From: Gentiana macrophylla
Taxonomy: Eukaryota; Streptophyta; Magnoliopsida; Gentianales; Gentianaceae
Reading direction: 5' to 3'
Length of the DNA: 64,000 nt
Assembly: GCA_026214975.1 (NCBI GenBank)
Contig: CM047813.1
Location: 29,724,589-29,788,588 of the forward strand
The translations under genes were made by a program, and so were the position numbers. The notes under the pieces were generated by a model that did not search any database, had not been told where the DNA came from, and saw only the letters and a program-made list of their open reading frames with translations. Below are positions 1-10,243 of this stretch, piece by piece. The stretch's first letter is position 1. Each line of letters starts with the position of its first letter.

Positions 1-232
1 ATATGATCTCATTTTTTGGAAAGGACGCATTGAAGAACATGATTGGGGATATGATTGCGATCATGAGACGGTTTCGATTCGTTTCATAATAGAGCATAAA
101 TCATGAGCCTATTATTGTGGCAGCTATAGTCTGCTAAATGCCCTGGCCGCTCATATAAAAAACATGAATTTGGCGATGATGATTTTCCCCCAACTGAGAG
201 TTCAGGACCGAGGTGATCCTGCACCATACCGC
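1..232. other. Unassigned sequence interrupted by a solo LTR
   Basis: No gene or repeat family is recognised here. This piece and the sequence from 2160 onward were one stretch before the LTR at 233-2154 inserted, because ACCGC stands on both sides of the LTR. It probably belongs to the same older repeat that ends with the Helitron terminus at 3472, but that link is inferred. Confidence 0.4.
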
Positions 233-2154
233 TGTTGAAATAGTGTCCTAAACCCAATCGGGTTGGACCGGATCCGACCGGTCGGGTCATTTGTACTATT
301 TCTTTATGTTTATGCATATATATTAAATGGCTTTTACATTTGTCATATATCTCATTCTTTTAAAGAACCAATTATGAATTGTTATATGATAACGTCCTTA
401 GTATTAAATCGTGATAGAGAAACCATGATAGGCGATTATGGTTGATGAGATCTCTAATCACTTTAATAAGTTTGATACTTAAATGTCTACTAGTCGACGT
501 ACTATCAAGCAGGGCATTGATAGTATGAACAGAGCTAGCACGTATTAGATGTCTTACGTCTTTAAGGCGGCGAGATAGATCTCGTCTATCGAAGTGTAGA
601 GACACTTGGGTATGCGTGGGCGTGTATTAGAGAATGCGTGCGTTAGGTCGACCCACTTACACGGATAAGTGTCACACTATGTGGCGGTTGTGTAATTATC
701 CTTAAGACCGAGTCTTCATGGCATCACGGTGTGGATTGTCATGCTTTGACACTATTGAGGTTTCCCATCCACGGGGCGATCATGCGGTAGTGATTGGGTA
801 TGATCTTCAAGCATCGCGGAGTATACATGATTGGTCGTCCGGGAATCGCGTACCCTATCAGTAGGGGTAAATATCCGAAAGGGCCTTCTTATAAGGAATG
901 TCTTGTTCTCGTGAATCTTTGCAAAGTGGGAGTAAACGTGTTACTTCGAGAGAGCATGATATCCAGTTTATAAGATACGGTCGTTAATGTTTGACACTCA
1001 ACGTATGACCGTAGGGATATTATTACAGCGATAGGATTGTAAGTTACACGGTAACTGCTTCACATGAAAGGTAGTAGTCGTTGCATTTGACTCTTCCGAT
1101 GATTGGGGGTCACGGTGTGTTGCTAGACGCTATCCCGTGATCGTTAGGCATGAAGGGCATTTTCGTAATTTGCACTTTGTGTCTACGGCCAACATATTCG
1201 GAAGCCTATCGGGTCACACACATATGAACATCTGTGGTTATAGATGATAACCAAATAAGGAAAGTTTATCTCGAGATTATAAGGGTTATAGTGGTAAATT
1301 AATATGGTGGTATTTATTTATTATGAATAAATATAATACAAGATATTAATTATGATGATTAATTAAATATGTATATTGATACATATGATTTTCGAAAATA
1401 TGTATATATGATATACATGTATTTTGCAAATTAATTAATCATAGTATTATATTAATTAAAGAATTTTCCATAAGTTAATTAAAGGGAAAAGTGGCGCCAT
1501 TCATAGTGTGTGCATGACACACTTGGATTGTGCAATTTAATTAATAAACTTACCATAATATTAATATGTGATATTAATTGATTTTGAGAAAATAGATTTA
1601 TGGTAATAAGATAATTTGTATTCAATGTAAGATATTGGAAAATCAAATTATGGAAAGAGAGATCAATCACATTAATTATTCTTCCTTAATTTTATTGGAA
1701 AGAGGTTTTCTTCTCCTCCTCTCCAAGCAAGCCATGGGCGCCCCTTACACTATATATATATGAGGGGTTGCCAAGCTCTTTAGTACACCATTCTTCCAAG
1801 AGCAATTGTTCTTGTGAAAAATTGCAAGAACTCATAGTTCTTGTGTAAGAAAGAGGGCTTCCTATAGTGAGTTTGTGAGGAGGGAAAAAGTTCGGTCTAG
1901 CAATCTGGGGTTTCCGATAGCAATCCATGGTGGGATTCCGACGGGCTGTTCGTGTGGACTAGCGGTAGAGGCCGAACACTTGGGCGGCTCCATGCTGAAC
2001 TACTCTCCTTAGACGGTCAAAGCGTCGATCTTTTAGATCAACCAAGGTAACCGCCGTCTCTATCTATTTGTTTATTGCTTAAACGAAGTCGATCTTGGGT
2101 AAAAGGAAATCAAAATTTTAAATTCCGCTGCGTTCCCGCGTAGATTTCCTAACA
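233..2154 (+). mobile_element. Solo LTR (Copia-like), 1922 bp, TSD ACCGC
   Basis: The block starts TGTTGAAATAG and ends TTCCTAACA, giving TGTT...AACA ends typical of plant LTRs. It is flanked by identical 5-bp target duplications ACCGC at 228-232 and 2155-2159. No primer-binding site follows it and no polypurine tract precedes it, so it is a solo LTR left by LTR-LTR recombination. The 3' region (about 1960-2154), with CCGCTGCGTTCCCGCG just before the end, resembles the R-U5 end of plant Copia LTRs. Orientation is taken from that end. The family is inferred; the TSD and terminal motifs are directly visible. Confidence 0.8.
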
Positions 2155-2803
2155 ACCGCTAGAGCGAGAGCTGGAAGGCACTTCATATCGGACTGAGACA
2201 TCTTCATCAAAGTTATCTAGATTATGAGGCCCTAAATCATGCTGAACTTATTTGGCCCATATGGTAAGAGGATCTGATGTAGCCCGTTTGGTCTCACGTG
2301 TATGACATTCGGTCATAACCATGTCAAAAGCCCCACAGACCTAAGCTAGAATGAAGGTAATAGGTTATGTCTAATTGGAGATGACATTGCACTTCTTAAG
2401 AGGTGCGAAACCAAAGGTCTCTGACATGAATGCATTTTATAGCTATCTTTTGAAATTCAGATCCCCATTATCAAATTTTGAGATCCCACCTCACATGCAC
2501 CTTATGATACGTACTAATCATTAAATCTTGTAATCAATACGTCTTTCTGACTTCACCATTATAAAATAAGAACTATTCGATCTGAATCTTTCTTCGCTTT
2601 TACATTATAATCAAAGTTTTTGGTTTTTCAGAGTATGCACATTGTCAACAAAGTCATTCACACTTCTTCTTCTGAAACCGAAATTCTCCTGAAATCTAAA
2701 TGATTTTTATTGAAGATCAAGGTACCTTGATTCCAGAAGTTTTGAGTCCATCTGAAAGTCCTCAACCCTCTCAAATGAAAGTTACAATCTCAAATACTTC
2801 ATG

Positions 2804-3127
2804 GTGTGGAGGATATTCGATCCCCCCTTACCGACGCTGTCATGGAGGAGATTTGCCGGACTTATGATATCAACATGAAAATATTCAGTCCTCACCTCCC
2901 ATCATCTGATGATAGGGCCAATTAAGCCTCATGTAGGTTTTATGACCATTTACAAAGAACAACTTGTGTGAAGGATATTCGATCCTCCCTTACCGACACT
3001 GTCATGAAGGAGATTTACAGTACTTATGATATCGACCTGAAAATATTCAGTCCTCACCTCCCGTCATCTGATGAGAGGGCCAATTAAACCTCATGTAGGT
3101 TTTATAACCATTTACAAAGAACAATTG
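2804..3127. repeat. Tandem duplication of a 162-bp unit
   Basis: Two adjacent copies (2804-2965 and 2966-3127) share long stretches such as GGATATTCGATCC, ATATTCAGTCCTCACCTCCC and CATGTAGGTTTTAT. They differ by scattered substitutions, so the duplication is not recent. Each copy carries the same piece of a decayed gag-like reading frame. Confidence 0.85.
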
Positions 3128-3190
3128 GTGGGAGGTCTCCAATTGCCTTTGAATCCAGCACTCATGTCCATAGATTTGTCCAGATATTTT
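2820..3190 (+). pseudogene. Decayed gag-like / plant transposon protein fragment
   Basis: Conceptual reading gives LTDAVMEEICRTYDI..KIFSPHLPSSDDRA and, after a frame break, PHVGFITIYKEQLVGGLQLPLNP. This arrangement (LT..F/V..., a DRAN step, then a G-F/Y-x-T-I/L-Y segment followed by LRFPL-like residues) is known from plant gag-like 'putative transposon protein' domains. Stops and frameshifts interrupt it, and the 162-bp tandem duplication repeats the first half. It lies just upstream of a Helitron 3' end, so it may be cargo of that Helitron. Recognition is by motif only and is tentative. Confidence 0.4.
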
Positions 3191-3444
3191 TTTCAATATC
3201 CTTTCTTTTGTGCTTCAACTTGTTTATATCATGTTGTAACAATAGATATGTTTATAATGTTATGTTGTTTAGCTTTTGTTTTTATTGATGTTTATTCCAC
3301 AATTGAATTTACAATTGTACAATCAGCTCATACAAGATCATCATTATTCACTATACTATTATTTAATAAATTAAACACGTACTTATCAATGTATAACGTT
3401 AAATTACGTTGTTAAATTTCATTTAGATATATCAATTTAACCAA

Positions 3445-3472
3445 CACGTGCAACGCACGTGCATTTTGCTAG
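3445..3472 (+). mobile_element. Helitron 3' terminus (hairpin plus CTAG)
   Basis: A perfect 7-bp stem (CACGTGC at 3445-3451, GCACGTG at 3455-3461) with a 3-nt loop is followed 7 bases later by CTAG (3469-3472) and a host T. This is the diagnostic Helitron end. The stretch from the hairpin to CTAG is identical to the end at 34345-34372, so both belong to one family. The 5' end of this copy was not identified and may lie before the window. Confidence 0.85.
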
Positions 3473-4137
3473 TTTAATGAAAAGTGGCAACTTTTTTTCT
3501 TCTCCGATGTTGTAATTGAGAATAAATGGCGCACGTATTGCTTAGGTTTCCGGAGACCATGGATACACGGCGGCAGTCATTGATGGCCGAGAGAAGTTGT
3601 TGGAGCAAAAGTTGATCTATGGGTAGAGAACTTTACACGTCAGGTTTGGTGAAATTGCCTCAGCCGTAGATCTAACCACTTGATTCCTATAATTGTTTTT
3701 GTCAGAGAATGACTCTCTCACTCGTTATCTAAAAAGAGATAATGATGTAGATAATATCTAAAATAATCTCTCCATTTCATTACCATTATTTTGCTTTTGA
3801 AAAATAGAAGTCTTCAATTCTGCTAAAAAGACAATAGAACTTGGCTATTGAGACTCCATTACGGTTGCTCTAAAAGAGCCTGAAGTTTGTTCTCCAGTAG
3901 CCACTCCAACAATCAAGTCAGTTCGGTTATAGAGAAATTTCTATAGAGACTATGAATTCGGTATATAAAAGTGTGCGTACCTTTAGAATGAGGAGGGTGA
4001 ACATTTGAATTCTAGCCGTTTGAACCAATTTCAACTTTCAAGAAATCCAACTTAGTTGAGCTATGAAGCTTCCTCACACCTTCCTATTTAAATCAAGCTC
4101 TTAATCAGCTGATTTGGAGGTCTAATGAAGCTTCTAT
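3473..4137. other. Intergenic, nothing recognised
   Basis: No coding potential, repeat end or RNA gene could be supported here. The composition is ordinary for plant intergenic DNA. Confidence 0.5.
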
Positions 4138-4155
4138 CCGTTGCACAAGATTAAT

Positions 4156-4274
4156 TTTTTTACCGAAAACGATAGCAAGCGCGCACACCTTTATTTTGCC
4201 TCAACGGAGGCTTGAACCCGGGACCTCTTGGTCCTGGGGCCTCAACTTTTACCACTAGAGTAATGTCTCATCGG
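4156..4274 (-). mobile_element. tRNA-derived SINE, 119 bp, 18-bp TSD
   Basis: The element is flanked by the exact 18-bp direct repeat CCGTTGCACAAGATTAAT (4138-4155 and 4275-4292). On the minus strand it begins CCGATGAGACATTACTC, carries an A-box-like CTAGTGGTAAAAG and a B-box-like GGGTTCAAGCC, and ends in a short poly(A) seen as TTTTTT at 4153-4161 on the plus strand. Internal Pol III boxes, an A-tail and a long target duplication together define a SINE mobilised by LINE machinery. The perfect duplication suggests a fairly young insertion. Family name not determined. Confidence 0.85.
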
Positions 4275-4292
4275 CCGTTGCACAAGATTAAT

Positions 4293-6048
4293 GACAAAGT
4301 TGAGATGTGACATTGTACTTACAAGGACTTTTGGCTCAATCCTTCACCCTTGAATTCAATCTTGATCAAATTAATTTCCATCCATGTGGCTGAATAGTAT
4401 TGTTAATAATAAATAATTAATAAAGGCTACACAGCTCATACAACACCAATATGATCTGCATTAGACCTGAACAGATTCTGATAACTGAACAGAGAAAATT
4501 ATTTTGATTGGCTTTTTATTTGATCTTGATCATCCCTCAATTTGTGTTTTGATCTTGGATTTGACATGATAAAATGATCCAAAACACTAGTATTGTCCTA
4601 CCATTAAAACATAAAAGACTTGTGCATTCATCCAAAAATGCTTCACTTCAGATTGCATTAGTATGGACTCATAAAGTTTAAATTATATCAATAATCAGGG
4701 GGGTTTGTTGTGATCCAACAGTAGATTCACTTTTAATGAGGGGAGAATGATAAATAATAACATGAATCAGATTACCTCATTTAGATCAAAGCCCCAAGCA
4801 TTTTAATTCAATAAAAAATCATACCACATGCCGTATAGCCTCGTTTCAGATCATGTGCTATGTAGGAAACAATCAACCCCATATAGATTCAATTCAGATC
4901 AAGAGATCGAATATAATTTCACAAAACACACATGTTGAGAGACTTGTTACCATTTTACCCTTACATTTGAAACGGGTTGTTACGGTCGTACAGTCTCCCC
5001 ATGCATCATTTAAAATTTGTTGACAAAATTCAAATGTAATTTTATTATCAAATACTCCTCATATAAATAAATATATCACTTAACTCATATGTTCACATTA
5101 AATTGTACATGATGTTATCAAACATATCCTTAAAATTTCAGTGGCATTGGAAGAATATGCAAAAAAGAAGGATTCGAGTAGATATATATTGTGAGAAATA
5201 AACACACAGCATTAAAAAATGGCTTATAATGGGGTGCTGACTTGACATTTGCTTTTAGGAAAAACATGACATTTTACAATATAAAAATCATCTAATTAAT
5301 TGAACAAAATTAAAGGGTAATAATGTAAAGTTAGTGCTTCTCTTTTTCCTCCACCAAATGTTTTTTTGACGCAGCTGTCCTTTTGTCGTTATGGATGATT
5401 GGAAGCACTAACCTTCCACTAATCTCCTTTTTATTTTTTACAAATCTACCTACTTAAATCTTTTGAATGAGTCTGGATAAGTTCTAACACAAACCCCTAC
5501 ATTTTAAACCCTAGTAATTATCATTTATAATGAAAATTTTCTTTTTCATGTACCATACATTTAATTTAACGAACTAAATATATACATATAATTCAAAGAC
5601 CGATCCATATGCGTATTTAATTTAGCGATTTGTTCTTTAAGATTTATTCCATAAAACGTTGCACAATATCTCTTGTAAGGTGTATTTTTTTTTTTTTAGG
5701 TTAAAGGTTGTAAAGCACATGTTTTAATCTAAAATGATTGAGAAGGACAAACATGTAGTAACACATGTAGTAACATATGTACAAAAATGTAGTAACACAT
5801 GTAGTGACTGTCATTCTCAACCATTTAAGTTTAAAACATGTCTTTATGGACTCTGACCCTTTTTTTTTTATAATTATTACTAAAGGAACTCAGAATATCA
5901 AATGTAAGAATTCTTGTAAGGTTTGAAGCGATGACGGACCCAGAAAAAATTCCCAGTAAACCTCTGTCTTCCTGTGAGTCAAGACTCACATTGTTTGGTT
6001 CCACTATTGTGTAGGTAGGGATGGTGATGCACTTGTTAGCATATATAC
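4293..6048. other. AT-rich intergenic region with a short repeat near 5752-5812
   Basis: No gene is supported. Between about 5752 and 5812 the motif ACATGTAGTAAC recurs three to four times with small variations. The rest holds only homopolymer runs and AT-rich sequence. Confidence 0.5.
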
Positions 6049-6065
6049 TATATTAGATATTTAGA

Positions 6066-6319
6066 TATTTAGATTTTAGATACCCCTGGATATGGCCTAA
6101 TGGTGAGGAGCTGGGGTGTTGTAGTGACAGCCCGAACCATAAGCTGGAGGTCAAAGGTTCGATTCCCGTAAAAGGGGTTGATTTCCAATGATAAAAACTT
6201 CATCTGATGGTCTAAGCGACCACTTGACTCTAAGCTCTAGGTTACCTGATTAACCTCTCCTCGCATTCCTGTGGGATCGAGGGTGAGGGGGCCCTCACGG
6301 TTAGGGTTTAACCGTTTTT
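6066..6319 (+). mobile_element. tRNA-type SINE with T-rich 3' end, 17-bp TSD
   Basis: TATATTAGATATTTAGA occurs at 6049-6065 and again at 6320-6336. Between them the sequence has an A-box-like GGCCTAATGGTGAGG near 6093 and a B-box-like GGTTCGATTCC near 6157, spaced as in tRNA-derived promoters, followed by a non-tRNA body and a terminal ...CCGTTTTTT. T-tailed SINEs are known in plants (for example p-SINE1 of rice). The exact 5' base is uncertain because the target site is itself repetitive. Confidence 0.7.
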
Positions 6320-6336
6320 TATATTAGATATTTAGA

Positions 6337-7483
6337 AATTTAGTATTTGTCATAAGGGCATTTTTGTCTTTATAACCTTTAACTATATAAGCCTCCTTTA
6401 ATTAATTTGTTGTAACCTAAACCTAATGCTCCCACTTATTTTTGCTAGACAATGCAAGTGCCTCCTTCTTCTCCATTTTCCTTGTTTTCTTGATTGCTTG
6501 ATTGATATACCAATTCTAACATCACTGACTATGCCTGCATATCTGGCTAGTTGGACCTATACATATCAAGGCTTCAACATAATCCTATTGTTGTAGGATG
6601 GTCTATAAGGTGGTGGTGATACCAGGCCGTCCTTGTGTATCTTAAGGCACTATGCCAATTAAACAAGATGGAGCCTTCTTAAAGAAAACAAACATTTTTA
6701 AAGAATGTAATACACATTTAGAATAATAGACTCATTGAGCTTAAGAATTTTCGGGCCCTAAATTTAAATATATTCTCCAGGTGATACATCTCTAAGTATT
6801 ATGATGCATAGATATTTCATCCTGCAAACGTATCCCGTATCCGATACGTATCAGATATTAATAACCAACGGATATTTTGAATACTCCGTTGGATACGTAT
6901 TTGAGACGTGTATCTTAACTACAAATACATGTATTCGAAGAACATGATACTTACCGTTACAGAATGAGCTTCCTTAATACGGAATGTGTCTATTATATAT
7001 GAAGCTTGCATGGTTGTGGATGAGGAAGTACGGAATATACGGACGTAATACTTTACGTGAGATATATCTTTTGTCCAATATATTGGTACTCCTATCATTT
7101 TAGAACTCACTGCATTTAAACTACTATATACCGCGCTCAATCAAATATCAAAATGACGGAATACATACATATATTAGTTGAAATGATTATTTGGCTTGTA
7201 AATTTATTTATTTTTTATTAAAAAATGAAATTAAATTTAAAAAAAAAATATCAAAAAAATCAGGTTTTTGTGGTTCTATTGTGAAGTTAATCATGTAGAA
7301 TAAAATACAAGCCCACTAACTAAACGTAGACTTAGTGCAACAGCAAAAGAGAAGTGGTCGACCTCTACTTTATTTTTCCATAATTTTAAACTAAAAAGTA
7401 TTATATGTGCGGTTCATTATATATCAAAAATTGTGTTTAAATTAAACTATTTCAAAATTGATTGAATTTACAATCTCTTTGTC
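6337..7483. other. Upstream intergenic region of the CIF-like gene
   Basis: No coding region is recognised. It contains an imperfect direct repeat of ACGGATAT/ATACGTAT-type sequence near 6820-6910 and AT-rich DNA. The part nearest the gene (about 7300-7483) is presumably its promoter; no specific operator can be named. Confidence 0.4.
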
Positions 7484-7490
7484 TATATAA
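7484..7490 (+). promoter_or_regulatory. TATA box of the CIF-like gene
   Basis: TATATAA lies 45 bp upstream of the ATG at 7529. Transcription would start near 7515, giving a very short leader. Position and sequence fit a plant core promoter. Confidence 0.6.
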
Positions 7491-7528
7491 TCGTACGTAC
7501 GTTTCAGTACAGAAGAAGAAAAAAGCTA

Positions 7529-8105
7529 ATGAAAATGGGTGTCATTATGCTTCTGAAGAATATCGGTCTTCTCTTTCTCCTCATTTCTGCATCACTTTTG
7601 CCTTCTTCTTCATGTGCAGGTAAGTAATTATATGAATAGTTTGAAGATATTATTCGCAAGATTTATGACGTTATTTTGGAGCATTCGTTACGACGTTTTG
7701 TTATGACAGTAATCATTACTCTTCCAAGAATTTAAGTTACTTACTTAATTTGTTATGCATGGGGCAATTTAAGCAGGTAGACAACTTTTTGAAATCGCGC
7801 ACACAGCTAAATCTTCTCATGAGGTATGTAAGTCAGATTGAGTGATTGTGACGTTAATATTATCTTTTTTTATTAATTAGACGACACTTCTCTTATTGTT
7901 ATGCCATTTCATGACATTAATTAATTTATAATTTTTTATTTTTTTTTATCTTTCTGATCAGAAAAATACAGATGTGGTGAAGGATAAAAAAGGCATCAAA
8001 GATATTGATGAAGAAAGGGTTTTTCGAGCAAACATGAGGGACTACGGGAGATATGATCCAGCACCAGCTCTATCCAAGCCACCATTTAAGCTCATTCCCA
8101 ATTAA
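7529..8105 (+). CDS. CIF-like secreted tyrosine-sulfated peptide precursor (three exons)
   Basis: Exons are 7529-7619, 7777-7823 and 7962-8105. Introns start GTAAGT and GTATGT and end GCAG and TCAG. The joined frame is 93 codons plus TAA. Residues 1 to about 30 form a hydrophobic signal peptide (LLFLLISASLLPSSSCA). A charged linker follows, and the last 21 residues start DYGRYDPAP and end KPPFKLIPN. That C-terminal block, with Asp-Tyr at its start, is the layout of CASPARIAN STRIP INTEGRITY FACTOR peptides, which are sulfated on Tyr by TPST and bind the SGN3/GSO1 and GSO2 receptor kinases to control Casparian strip or pollen-wall barriers. The start is the first ATG after the TATA box; a second in-frame ATG lies two codons on. 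Membership of the CIF family is confident; which barrier it serves is not visible. Confidence 0.85.
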
Positions 8106-8373
8106 GTTAAATTACATATATATATATATATATATAGCTATATAAGTATATACATTAAATGAGTTGATGTTAGCTAGTACAAGTTAAAATAATATAATTC
8201 TGATGCATGTAATGTATTTGCATGAAATATTCATATACTTATTATAATTATAAAGGTATTTTGTACGTACGGGGTATTTAATTTGTAGCAGAACCTATGA
8301 GTCCATGATATCTATATAGTATATGTGTTTGTATATATATATATATATGAATACGTTGTTAATTCGTTCGATC

Positions 8374-8379
8374 AATAAA
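8374..8379 (+). terminator. Poly(A) signal AATAAA of the CIF-like gene
   Basis: A canonical AATAAA lies 269 bp downstream of the stop codon, after an AT-rich 3' region with two (TA)n runs. It is the best polyadenylation signal in the region. Confidence 0.5.
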
Positions 8380-8420
8380 ATGCATGTCCCTAGCTAGCTT
8401 CTTGTAATATACTAGTTAAA

Positions 8421-8474
8421 ACATGAGAGTTTGTCTTATGTATGGACTGATAAATGCTACCATTTGATACATTT
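8421..8474. repeat. 54-bp direct repeat, left copy
   Basis: The segment containing TTGTCTTATGTATGGACTGA and TAAATGCTACCATTTGATAC is repeated almost exactly at 10192-10243, in the same orientation 1.77 kb away. It is too long for a target duplication, so it suggests a segmental duplication or the edges of an unrecognised insertion. Confidence 0.85.
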
Positions 8475-8839
8475 CTCTTAATGTCAAAAACTATTAAATA
8501 TAAAATACATTTTAACTAAAATATCACTCCACACATTTTAAGACAACACAATATAAATAACGAAATTTAGCGGCGTTGATATTATACAACAAATTATGAT
8601 GTCAATTATTTAACATGACGACAATTAGGCAAATGTTTTTACTTTACTTACATAGACACCATTCGACACAAAAACAAAAGTTTCAAACTACATTTAACAC
8701 TCATCAATAAAATACATTTACCATGGTATTAGTAAAAATTGGTTTATTCACACTAAATTTAACCAACGGCGTGCTTCAATGCTATTAACTTATTTGACGA
8801 TATTAAATACGAAGAAATGTAGCGTGTAACGAACCGCAC

Positions 8840-9295
8840 TTATCCAACCATTTTTTAACACTCACCTATCCAATCCTACATCACCATTCCCTACACCACA
8901 TTATCTTACCACACTATCCTATATTACGACTTTATTCAACCTACCAACTTTACTTAACTTACGCCACATCATCCAACTATACCATCCTACTCCTACCATA
9001 CATCACCGCATTACATCTCATACCTCGCCTCACCTACATTAAGCACACCCTACCGCACCCTACCTCTCTACCTACGTACAAACCTTAACCTACCTCCCAA
9101 CCTACATATTAATTCACTATCCTAGCTGCAGCCTATTACACCATATTTTATCTCATCCCACCCTACCTTACCCTACCCACCACCCCATCCTACTCTACCC
9201 TACAACTCCCTACCCTACCGTGCCCACCACCCATCTTACTATACCCTACCCTTCCCACCACCCTAACCCAACCCACCCTCACACCTTTTGGGTGG
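8840..9295. repeat. G-poor, C/A/T-rich strand-asymmetric tract with CCTACC-type motifs
   Basis: For about 450 bp the plus strand is nearly free of G. It is built of degenerate CCTACC, CCCTACC, CCACC and CATCC motifs spaced by A/T. The strand asymmetry is very strong and no coding frame is credible. Origin unknown; it could be a decayed minisatellite. Confidence 0.7.
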
Positions 9296-10035
9296 CATCA
9301 AAACATGTTCATAAGTATAATATAAGTGCATTTGAAATGAATATCCGACACATCTTCGACATCTCCCGACGTCGTATGGATACTTTTCGACACTACCGAA
9401 TAATTTTTTTTCAATTTCTACTTAAATCAATTTTAACCGAAAAATGAAGCTATCTTCGACATTATCTGCAACAACACGTGTTCGACCCAAAACACGACAC
9501 GACACGCTTCGATACACCCCGACGCCATATCCAACGGTTGTCGGTTGATCAAATGAATATTAATTAAAATTTTAATTAAAATCTAACACGCTATCAATAC
9601 TCCACAACACAAAATCGACACCTTCGACACTACTAAACCATTGACCAAAGAAAAAAAGCCGACACACACAATATATAGAAGTAAAAAAATGAAGATGGAA
9701 AAAATAATCAATACGTAGACCTTTTGTGAACGACGCCCTAAAAACCTGATGTAGACACACACATGTAAAATATATATACGCAAAAAGGAAAAGAACACAC
9801 ACACAAACAAACTATAGATATTGAAATATCACGCCATCAGATCGTATTAGGATAAGAAAAAAAAAAAAAAAAAGAGATATCAATGGAAAGCAAAATATTA
9901 TGTAATTAAATTGGAATCGGATACATCTTAACCACAACACACATAATAAGATTAAGAATAAATTAAAGCTAATGTGTAGATTAAAAATACAACTGAGTCC
10001 TCTAAAATGGAACAATTTAACTCAAACCCTTCACT

Positions 10036-10036
<1 letters not shown>
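9296..10036. other. Intergenic with TCGACAC-rich segment
   Basis: From about 9345 to 9540 the motif TTCGACAC/CGACAC recurs irregularly (CATCTTCGACATC, TTTTCGACAC, CACGACACGACACG). No terminal repeats or coding frame could be assigned. The remainder is AT-rich. Confidence 0.4.

Positions 10037-10068
<32 letters not shown>
10037..10068. repeat. Poly(A) run of 32
   Basis: An uninterrupted run of 32 A. It could mark the tail of an old retroposed copy, but no target duplication was found around it. Confidence 0.9.
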
Positions 10069-10072
<4 letters not shown>

Positions 10073-10191
10073 TGGGCCTGGATTTAACAAATAAAAAAAT
10101 GATGAGCCAAATAATAAAAAAACATGCCATCATGAAATCTACAACTTTTCCTTTCTTATATATATAGAAAATATATAGAAAGATATGGAGA

Positions 10192-10243
10192 ACATGAGTT
10201 TGTCTTATGTATGGACTGATAAATGCTACCATTTGATACATTT
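10192..10243. repeat. 54-bp direct repeat, right copy
   Basis: Second copy of the segment at 8421-8474. It differs by a 2-nt gap near the left end and diverges after GATACATTT. Confidence 0.85.

Noticed and set aside
4200..4265. tRNA gene on the minus strand
   Set aside because: A- and B-box motifs are present, but the sequence lacks a foldable acceptor stem and anticodon arm and has a SINE body with a target duplication.
9572..10241. Minus-strand hydrophobic open frames resembling membrane proteins
   Set aside because: They are translations of A-rich plus-strand sequence, giving Phe/Leu/Ile-rich nonsense.
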